Of a DNA stretch of 20,162 nucleotides, positions 14,360 to 20,162 are shown piece by piece; the stretch's first letter is position 1; each line of letters opens with the position of its first letter. This stretch comes from an uncultured Desulfobacterales bacterium (GTDB lineage Bacteria > Desulfobacterota > Desulfobacteria > Desulfobacterales > G020354645). A model generated the notes under the pieces. It saw only the letters and a list, made by a program, of their open reading frames with translations, searched no databases and was not told the origin of the DNA. A program made the position numbers and the translations under genes. The stretch covers positions 1 to 20,162 of the forward strand of contig CAMYNZ010000009.1 of the NCBI GenBank assembly GCA_947259865.1, read 5' to 3'.

Positions 14360-14773
14360 TCATACGTCAAATATAACCTGCGCTTCCCAGCCTGTGGCTG
14401 ACTGCGTGACTTTAATTTGATGGTAGGTTACCGCTTTGATCTCGTTTTTTATCGGATGAAGGGCCGCATCAAAAGCGCGCGTTGTTATTTCTGCCGCCAG
14501 TTTAGATTCTGTGATGGATGATATATCAACGGCTGCCAGCAGCAATTCTTTGACCGTCCAAAGATAAAGCAGCTCCCGCAGCCAGTTGACCATCAAATCG
14601 GCCCAGTCCGTCCCTGTTACCCGGATGCGATGTTTCCGATCACCGCTTGTTATCTTGGCATCGATGATCTGGTCGAACATGGCCAGAGCAGCAGTAGTGA
14701 AAAGATCGCCGGGATCCCTGCCAAAAACATGAAGGCCTAGATCAGCCGTATGGTCGATGAATTCGTATTTCAC
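14360..14773 (-). CDS. Archease, RtcB activator
   Basis: A 137-residue archease: FIDHTADLGLHVFG at the N-terminus (5-18), DLMVNWLRELLYLW (59-72) in the centre, and a C-terminal IFDV whose Asp136 matches the conserved metal-site aspartate. Archease speeds RtcB guanylylation and permits multiple turnover. The start is GTG (14771-14773) with GAGG close upstream on the minus strand. Adjacent rtcB supports the assignment. A GGGTA...TACCC inverted repeat (14802-14817) lies about 30 bases upstream of the start and might be an operator. Confidence 0.94.
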   Translation of the reverse strand: MKYEFIDHTADLGLHVFGRDPGDLFTTAALAMFDQIIDAKITSGDRKHRIRVTGTDWADLMVNWLRELLYLWTVKELLLAAVDISSITESKLAAEITTRAFDAALHPIKNEIKAVTYHQIKVTQSATGWEAQVIFDV

Positions 14774-14843
14774 AATGCCTCATCGTAACGGACAAACGAG
14801 AGGGTATTTAGTTACCCATTTATAAAATTTGTGGTTTTTATGC

Positions 14844-15149
14844 CTATAAGAATATTTTAATATCGAATGTCGAATATCGAGTGATGAATGTAGAAGTAAG
14901 GTATTCTACCGATTTATTGCAGGACAGAGCGAAGCGATTCCAAACTTCGTCATTCGAAATTCCTTGTTCGACCTGCCCGCAATGCCCCTGGCCTGATTTG
15001 CGAGAATAAATAAATTTTACTATTGGGGTCACAATTGATACCTCATCCATGGTACTTTGCACGGCAGGCGGGTATTCGATATTTATTTTCTTCAACAGTT
15101 TATCGGCGGCGCGAATAAAATTAAGGTTTCGGCCGGACCGTATTAGCAC
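14844..15149 (-). pseudogene. Doubtful 101-codon ORF, possibly a gene remnant running into a repeat
   Basis: A GTG-start frame begins one base after the stop of the MoeA-PBP gene. The first ~55 codons look plausibly protein-coding (RAADKLLKKINIEYPP, 14-29), vaguely like the N-terminal helix region of small DUF3343-type proteins. The last ~45 codons coincide with the TCGAA-rich intergenic repeat, so the frame has probably lost its true end. It may equally be spurious. No clear Shine-Dalgarno. Confidence 0.25.
14855..14975. repeat. TCGAA-rich intergenic repeat element
   Basis: The segment contains TATCGAATGTCGAATATCGAG at its left and CATTCGAAATTCCTTGTTCGA at its right, with a GTAGAA/TTCTAC inverted repeat and an AGAGCGAAGCGATTCC core between. 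Read on the minus strand the right part is TCGAACAAGGAATTTCGAATG. From memory, sequences of this style recur between genes in desulfobacterial genomes. Only one full-looking copy is in the window. Confidence 0.45.
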
Positions 15150-15150
15150 A

Positions 15151-17085
15151 CTACAAAATTACTTCCCCGGTTTTTTTTGTACTGTATCCTCCCAGGGCTT
15201 CCACCCGTTTTTTAAATTCCCCGGTATTGATGGTTTTAAGAAGATCCTGGATATTTTGGGTTTCATAATATTTCTGGGGTATAATCAAATCGTACTGTTC
15301 GGTCACGACCGGTATAAAATCGAGATCTAAAGCTTTTGCAGCGGCATAGATGCCCAGACCGACATCCACCGTCTGGCTCAAAACGGCTACGGCTACTGAC
15401 ATGTGAGTAAACTCTTCGGTTTCATAACCATTAATCGTTGCCGGATCGATTTCCATCTGACTTAAGCGGTAATCAAGCAGGATTCTGGTACCGGATCCCC
15501 CCTGGCGGTTGATAAATGTAATATCATCGCGGCTGAGATCCTCTACCCCTTTGATGCCCTTCGGATTAGCCTTTGCTACAATCAATCCCTGATCCCGTAA
15601 AACAAGATTAACCACTCGTATTTGATCGTTGGCGCTTAACTCCGGCAAATATCGCTGTATATATGAGATGTTATAGGTACCGTCCTGGATATCCAACAGG
15701 TGTGAACCTGCCAGGTGGCATCCGCCCCTTTTGATGGCCATCAAACCGCCCATGCTTCCCACATGGCTCGAAGAAAGCGTCAGGGTGCCGTATCCGGCCC
15801 GCAGTTGATCCGCCAAAACATCCAGTGTGTTATCATGACTGCCGACAATAACGATGGTATCCCGGATTGACTGCAACGGCCTCAACAGTTCGGCCGTGAC
15901 CGCATCTTGCTCTTGCAATCCCTCTATGTGATTGGGTATGCGGATGATACCATCCGCCTCGGTAATGGAGGTAATACAACCGGCACCTCTGGGCAGTGGC
16001 GTGGCAACGATGTGGTCGTCGACCTGTCCCAATTTTACCCTTAAAAATTCCTCCACGCCAAGCTTCGACGCAATCTTTCGGGTCGGCTTGACCCGAACGG
16101 TTGTCTGCTCCTTATCCGGTTGGCCCTGCAATCTGCGGATCAGCGGACGGGCAAACTGTTCAAAAGCAATGATGGCCGAAACCGGGTATCCCGGTATTCC
16201 AAACACGGGCTTGTTTTTGACGACCCCTATGAGGATCGGTTTGCCGGGCATAATCGTCACCCCGTGGACGATGACCTCGCCGATTTCAGTTATTACGGCC
16301 CTGGCATAATCTTCCGAGCCGGCGGAGGAACCGCCGATAACAAATACCATGTCAAATTCACTGTTTACAGCATCGACGACCGCCGCTTTGATATCTTCCA
16401 GATCATCGCTTAACATTTTTGCGTGCTGATACGCACCACCGCTGGATTCGATCAGTTTTCCAAGGACAAATGAATTGGTTTCAAGTACCTGGCCGGGTTG
16501 CAATCCCTTGAGGTCACAATCACGCCAATCGACCAGCTCCGACCCGGTGGGTATGATCAAAATATTTGGTTTTTTCAAGACCGAAACACTGAATATACCC
16601 CCGGAAAGTAAGGCGCCGATGCAATAAGGCGTGATGCAGTGTTTTTGCGGAAAGAGAAGCTCTGTGGCCACAATGTCTTCCCCCATCTTACGAACGTTTT
16701 GCCAGGGAAATACCGGCGCTTCAATCTGGATATGTTTGTCATCGAGGATATTTACATTTTCAATCATGATGACAGCATCCGTATTTTCCGGCATGACATG
16801 CCCCGTATTTAAGAAAAAAGCCTCCCGGCCGACCACCAGTTTTTTGGGCCGAGCTTCGTTAGCTCCAAATGTTGTATCGGCTTTTACGGCTGCGCCATCC
16901 ATTGCCGCCGCATGGAAGCTAGGAGAAGAAAGCTTTGCGCTGATCGGTTCGGCAAGTACCCGTCCCACTGCATCCGGAACAGCCAGCTTTTCAGAAGATG
17001 AAATTTGGAGGTGTGAAAATCGATTAACCATCAGCTCCCGGGCTTCCGCCAGCGTTCTCATTTTTAAATACACATTGCGATCCAT
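15151..17085 (-). CDS. Molybdopterin molybdotransferase MoeA with fused PBP-like (COG1910-type) domain
   Basis: Residues 1-405 are a full MoeA, which inserts molybdate (or tungstate) into adenylylated molybdopterin. It shows AMDGAAV (61-67; MDGYAV in typical MoeA), GGSSAGSEDY (251-260) with Asp259, IMPGKPI (278-284) and GIPGYPVSA (296-304). Residues 410-640 are a periplasmic-binding-protein-like domain of the kind attached to LysR/ModE-type regulators: IVGSHDNTLDVL at its start, GGSGTRILLDYRL (529-541), and VAVAVLSQTVDVGLGIYAAAKAL near its end. It has no signal peptide, so the PBP-like part is cytoplasmic and may bind a metal oxyanion or cofactor intermediate. It lies 66 bases after the plain MoeA gene. 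MoeA-PBP fusions occur in archaea and deltaproteobacteria. Confidence 0.92.
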   Translation of the reverse strand: MDRNVYLKMRTLAEARELMVNRFSHLQISSSEKLAVPDAVGRVLAEPISAKLSSPSFHAAAMDGAAVKADTTFGANEARPKKLVVGREAFFLNTGHVMPENTDAVIMIENVNILDDKHIQIEAPVFPWQNVRKMGEDIVATELLFPQKHCITPYCIGALLSGGIFSVSVLKKPNILIIPTGSELVDWRDCDLKGLQPGQVLETNSFVLGKLIESSGGAYQHAKMLSDDLEDIKAAVVDAVNSEFDMVFVIGGSSAGSEDYARAVITEIGEVIVHGVTIMPGKPILIGVVKNKPVFGIPGYPVSAIIAFEQFARPLIRRLQGQPDKEQTTVRVKPTRKIASKLGVEEFLRVKLGQVDDHIVATPLPRGAGCITSITEADGIIRIPNHIEGLQEQDAVTAELLRPLQSIRDTIVIVGSHDNTLDVLADQLRAGYGTLTLSSSHVGSMGGLMAIKRGGCHLAGSHLLDIQDGTYNISYIQRYLPELSANDQIRVVNLVLRDQGLIVAKANPKGIKGVEDLSRDDITFINRQGGSGTRILLDYRLSQMEIDPATINGYETEEFTHMSVAVAVLSQTVDVGLGIYAAAKALDLDFIPVVTEQYDLIIPQKYYETQNIQDLLKTINTGEFKKRVEALGGYSTKKTGEVIL

Positions 17086-17151
17086 AATTATACTATCTCC
17101 GCTGGCTCTTCATTTGTTCCGGTTAAATTATGAGCCTGGATAAAAAACTGA

Positions 17152-18381
17152 CTACAAAGATAAAACTTCTACCGTCGTGCCTTTGTCCAGTCCTTCCGTG
17201 TTGATATCGATTGCAATCAATCCGTCGGCTTTGACCATGGTGTTAATCAGACCGGATTTGCCAAGGATGGGTTCCGCCCATAACTCCCCTGCCTTTTCAA
17301 GCAGACGGACGCGTATATAATCGACCCGACCTTGGGCGGATGCAAGGTTACGGCTGATACGTGCAAAAACACTGGCCTTGATGGGTCGAATCTCACCAAT
17401 ACCAGCGATGTGTTCTATAAAAACCTGAACGATTGTCTTAAATACAATCATAGCCGATACCACATGGCCGGGCATCCCCCATACGGCCTTATTTTGAGTT
17501 TTTGCCAGAATTGTCGGTTTGCCGGGACGTATCGATATGCCGTGAACCAGTATGCTCGACTGCGGCAGATTAGAGAGTACTTCTATCGTAAAATCACGGG
17601 CGCCCACAGAACTTCCGCCGGATATCAAAACCATGTCAGAGTGTGCCAGCGCCTGGGTACATTTATCATAAAGTAGGTTATAATCGTCGCGAACAATTCC
17701 ATACAGCACCGCCTGGCCGCCGGTTTGCTGTACCTGGCTGAACAATGTATAGCTGTTGGTATCGCGTATCTGGGCCGGTGCCGGGTTGTCTTCCACCGGT
17801 ACCACCTCGTCTCCCGTTGAAATGATGCCGATTACCGGTTTTTTATAGACCTTAATCTTTGCTTTACCGATGGCCGCCAGCAGACCGCTTTCCTGAGGCC
17901 TGAGTTTTTTGCCCCTGGAAATAACGATATCGCCTTTTTTAATGTCCTCTCCGACCGCTATTACATGTTGACCGGGTGCCACGCTTCGAAACACTTCCAG
18001 GCTGGTATCATCAAGTGCTTCAGTGTGTTCTATCATTACCACGCTGTCCGCACCTGCAGGCAGCATCCCACCGGTGGCTATCCGGCAGGCCTGGCCGGGT
18101 CCAATCGCAAATTCCGGGGACTGGCCCATCGCCACCGAACCGACAACGGTCAAATACGCAGGGTTTCCCTCTGAGGCGCCAAAAGTCGAGGACCCCCGCA
18201 CGGCATACCCGTCCATAGTAGATCGGGGAAAATCCGGTATGTCATGGTCGGAAACAACATCGGCGGCAAGCACTCTTTCTGTGGTATTTAACAAGGGAAC
18301 GTCTTCGGTTGCAACACACGGAAAGTCTGACACATACCCCAGAACCTTTGACAGGTCTTTTACTTTGAAAAATTCTTTCAT
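17152..18381 (-). CDS. moeA: Molybdopterin molybdotransferase MoeA
   Basis: 409 residues, standard for MoeA. Motifs: FPRSTMDGYAVRG (51-63), ATGGMLPAGAD (102-112), ISTGDEV (187-193), GGSSVGARDF (255-264) with Asp263, SIRPGKPT (283-290) and GMPGHVVSA (302-310; the usual PGNPVS is altered). It catalyses metal insertion at the last step of molybdenum-cofactor assembly. It is paired with a second, PBP-fused MoeA 66 bases downstream; such pairs may divide molybdenum and tungsten handling or substrate sensing, which is inference. Upstream spacing from the isochorismatase-like gene is 78 AT-rich bases. No strong Shine-Dalgarno is seen. Confidence 0.95.
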   Translation of the reverse strand: MKEFFKVKDLSKVLGYVSDFPCVATEDVPLLNTTERVLAADVVSDHDIPDFPRSTMDGYAVRGSSTFGASEGNPAYLTVVGSVAMGQSPEFAIGPGQACRIATGGMLPAGADSVVMIEHTEALDDTSLEVFRSVAPGQHVIAVGEDIKKGDIVISRGKKLRPQESGLLAAIGKAKIKVYKKPVIGIISTGDEVVPVEDNPAPAQIRDTNSYTLFSQVQQTGGQAVLYGIVRDDYNLLYDKCTQALAHSDMVLISGGSSVGARDFTIEVLSNLPQSSILVHGISIRPGKPTILAKTQNKAVWGMPGHVVSAMIVFKTIVQVFIEHIAGIGEIRPIKASVFARISRNLASAQGRVDYIRVRLLEKAGELWAEPILGKSGLINTMVKADGLIAIDINTEGLDKGTTVEVLSL

Positions 18382-18459
18382 ATTATCGTCAAAAAAGTTT
18401 GATTCGGAATTTTATAATAAAATATGTAAAACCAAGATGTAGATACAGAAAATGCACGC

Positions 18460-19020
18460 TTATTTAACCAGGGGCAGCACGGCTCTAAAGTCATCCGTAC
18501 CGGCTTCTTTCAGCATTTCGTATATGAGCATTTCCGTTGACGTAATTGTTATACCATTCTGGCGTAATCTTTCCAAAGCAATCTCGCAGTTGTGCGGCAC
18601 ACGTGAAGCCACTGCATCACCAACGACCTGGACGCGGTAACGGGCGGTTGCCTCCAGAGCGGTTTGGGCCACACAAATGTGGGCCTCGATGCCCGCGAGG
18701 AGCAACACTTTTTTATTATGACTGGCCAGCCTTTTTTTAAATTCTTGCGTACCGAAACAACTGAAAGTGATTTTGGATACTGGTTTTAAATCCTTCAGTT
18801 CTGATCGTATTTCATCGACTGTATCACCGAGATTTTGCTGCTCGGTAATCAGGACGGGAAGATCAATAATTTTTGCTAATTTTATCAGCGTGACGATGTT
18901 GTCGATGTGCTTTGCGGCTTCCGGTATGGCGGGCACCAGCTTTTTTTGTACATCGACAATCAGCAAAACACAGTCTTCAGCTTTTACCAGGGCTTTTGCA
19001 GACAGATCGGTTTTATCCAT
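18460..19020 (-). CDS. Isochorismatase-like cysteine hydrolase
   Basis: A 186-residue cytosolic hydrolase of the isochorismatase/nicotinamidase superfamily. The Asp-Lys-Cys triad is visible: Asp23 (VDVQKK), Lys83 (SKITFSCFG) and Cys116 (GIEAHICV). The non-proline cis-peptide segment before the cysteine (GIEAHIC) fits YcaC-like members. The substrate cannot be predicted; isochorismate synthesis genes are absent. It starts 37 bases inside the end of the hybrid kinase gene, implying co-transcription. The start has no evident Shine-Dalgarno, so translation may depend on coupling to the upstream frame. Confidence 0.9.
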   Translation of the reverse strand: MDKTDLSAKALVKAEDCVLLIVDVQKKLVPAIPEAAKHIDNIVTLIKLAKIIDLPVLITEQQNLGDTVDEIRSELKDLKPVSKITFSCFGTQEFKKRLASHNKKVLLLAGIEAHICVAQTALEATARYRVQVVGDAVASRVPHNCEIALERLRQNGITITSTEMLIYEMLKEAGTDDFRAVLPLVK

Positions 19021-20162
19021 TTTTGTAGAGTTGAAAATAACTGATCTGGGTCAATGGGTTTGGTGACATGGCCATTCATACCTGCTTGCAAACTTTTACC
19101 TTCATCACCAGCCATGGCGTGCGCTGTCATGGCGATAATAGGCAATTCCTTAAAACGGTCCTCTTTGCGTATTTCACGGGTGGCCGTGTACCCATCCATC
19201 ACCGGCATCTGCACATCCATGAGCACCGCATCATAATTGTTTTCCTTCACTGCGTTGACTGCCTCCTGACCATCATTTGCCAAGGCAACATTAAGACCGG
19301 CGCCCTCAAGAATTTCCTTGGCTACCTGCTGGTTGATTTCATTATCTTCGACTAACAGTACATGTGCGCCTCGAATATGTTTCAAAGCCGCGGCTTCTTG
19401 TTCATGTCTTTGCGCCACCCGAGAGATCTCGGGCACTGCTTCTCCAAAGGCCTGCATGATGGTGTCAAAAAGCATCGAGGGATTGACCGGTTTAAGGAGA
19501 AAACCCTCTAAGCCCAACTGATCAGCCTGTTGCATGACCTCTTCCCGGCCGTAGGCGGTCACCAGAACGATGGCTGGAATTTTATTCAAACCCGTATGGT
19601 TTTTAATGCGTTTGGAGGCCTCGATACCATCCATACCCGGCATTTTCCAATCAATGATCACAAGCTCAAATGGTTTATCTTTATTGGCCGCTTCAAGTTC
19701 TGTGATGCCTTCTTCCCCGGACGCCGCTACTGAGACCTCAAATGAAAAAGATTCCAGCATTTCCTGAAATATGCTCCTTGAAGTGGCGTTGTCGTCCACC
19801 ACCAAAAATTTCATGCCGCGCAGTTCAGATGCGGGCTTATATTGTTTTTGGGCCTTCTCTTTGCCCAGACCGAAGTTGGCGGTAAAACTGAAAATGCTGC
19901 CCCGGCCCTGCTGGCTTTCCACCCAGATTTCGCCACCCATCATCTCGGCCAGGCGCTTGCTGATCGTTAACCCCAGGCCGGTGCCGCCATATTTGCGGGT
20001 GGTAGATGTGTCTGCTTGCATAAACGGTTGAAACAGCTTGGCCGCCTGCTCTGAAGTCATGCCAACGCCTGTGTCTTGAACCGAAAATTTCAAGGTGACC
20101 TGTGCTTTGTCTTTTTTGACCAATTCGGTGGAGATGACGATCTCCCCGGCGTCTGTAAATTT
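18984..20162 (-). CDS. Hybrid sensor histidine kinase, C-terminal part (5' end beyond the window)
   Basis: The frame is open to the right edge, so only the last 392 residues are seen. Visible residues 1-95 are the HATPase domain from the end of the N box (KFT at 1-3), through DTGVGM (30-35) and GGTGLGL (59-65), to the GRGSIFSF strand. Residues 117-240 are a receiver domain (VVDDN, phospho-acceptor Asp171, KP at 224-225), and 266-385 a second receiver (VEDNE, Asp316, KP at 368-369). Phosphate would flow from the kinase core to the receivers and, as no HPt domain follows, to a separate HPt protein. The dimerisation histidine and sensory region lie outside the window. The signal and output are unknown. 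Confidence 0.95.
   Translation of the reverse strand, partial: KFTDAGEIVISTELVKKDKAQVTLKFSVQDTGVGMTSEQAAKLFQPFMQADTSTTRKYGGTGLGLTISKRLAEMMGGEIWVESQQGRGSIFSFTANFGLGKEKAQKQYKPASELRGMKFLVVDDNATSRSIFQEMLESFSFEVSVAASGEEGITELEAANKDKPFELVIIDWKMPGMDGIEASKRIKNHTGLNKIPAIVLVTAYGREEVMQQADQLGLEGFLLKPVNPSMLFDTIMQAFGEAVPEISRVAQRHEQEAAALKHIRGAHVLLVEDNEINQQVAKEILEGAGLNVALANDGQEAVNAVKENNYDAVLMDVQMPVMDGYTATREIRKEDRFKELPIIAMTAHAMAGDEGKSLQAGMNGHVTKPIDPDQLFSTLQKWIKPICLQKPW

Larger units (their letters stand above)
14774..15150. other. Intergenic region between the moeA-type and archease genes
   Basis: 377 bases holding a TCGAA-rich repeat block (about 14855-14975), a GTAGAA...TTCTAC inverted repeat (14890-14909), a GGGTA...TACCC inverted repeat (14802-14817) and a doubtful ORF on the minus strand. 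No tRNA or clear terminator was seen. Confidence 0.5.

Noticed and set aside
16631..17143. 170-codon plus-strand ORF opposite the MoeA-PBP gene
   Set aside because: Antisense to conserved MoeA motifs; no start signals or family resemblance.

Overview
The window looks like chromosomal DNA of an anaerobic, mid-GC Gram-negative bacterium, most likely a Desulfobacterota (deltaproteobacterial, sulfate-reducer-like) lineage. This is inferred from the gene families: a MoeA fused to a periplasmic-binding-like domain, an RtcB/archease pair, a sigma-54-type promoter, an oxygen-sensitive class I fumarase, an anchorless fumarate-reductase-like pair, and TCGAA-rich intergenic repeats. No marker gene or rRNA fixes the taxon. 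No tRNA, CRISPR array, insertion sequence or integrase was seen.

Left part (87-6832, plus strand): a likely operon for a di- or tricarboxylic acid. It encodes a succinate dehydrogenase/fumarate reductase-like flavoprotein, an iron-sulfur partner, an MmgE/PrpD-family enzyme, a major facilitator transporter, and the alpha and beta subunits of a class I fumarase/tartrate-dehydratase-like hydro-lyase. Junctions are a mixture of 4- to 20-base overlaps and short gaps. There is no membrane anchor subunit, no CoA-transferase or CoA-ligase, and no regulator. Together the genes could import an acid, dehydrate, decarboxylate or isomerise it, and reduce or hydrate the unsaturated product. The substrate cannot be read from sequence. 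The hydro-lyase alpha subunit has serine where a cluster-ligating cysteine is expected.

Middle part (6846-9996): small, mostly monocistronic genes separated by unusually roomy intergenic DNA. They are a standalone EF-Tu domain-2-like protein (minus strand), a DUF427 protein, a 53-residue single-pass membrane protein, a small protein with DRR repeats, and a putative effector-associated-domain plus phospholipase-D-like protein. The 53-residue gene lies behind a textbook sigma-54 (-24/-12) element and a structured leader.

Right-centre (10213-12844): a strong sigma-70-type promoter with a perfect inverted repeat in its spacer drives an 834-residue protein. Its N-terminal part has traces of a protein-kinase-like fold and its C-terminal half has many membrane segments. 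I cannot assign it to a known family.

Right part (12855-20162, minus strand): reading leftwards from the window edge, a hybrid sensor kinase (5' end outside the window), an isochorismatase-like hydrolase, two molybdopterin molybdotransferase (MoeA) paralogues (the second with a fused PBP-like domain), a TCGAA-rich repeat region, then archease and RtcB. These make up a molybdenum-cofactor block followed by an RNA-repair block.
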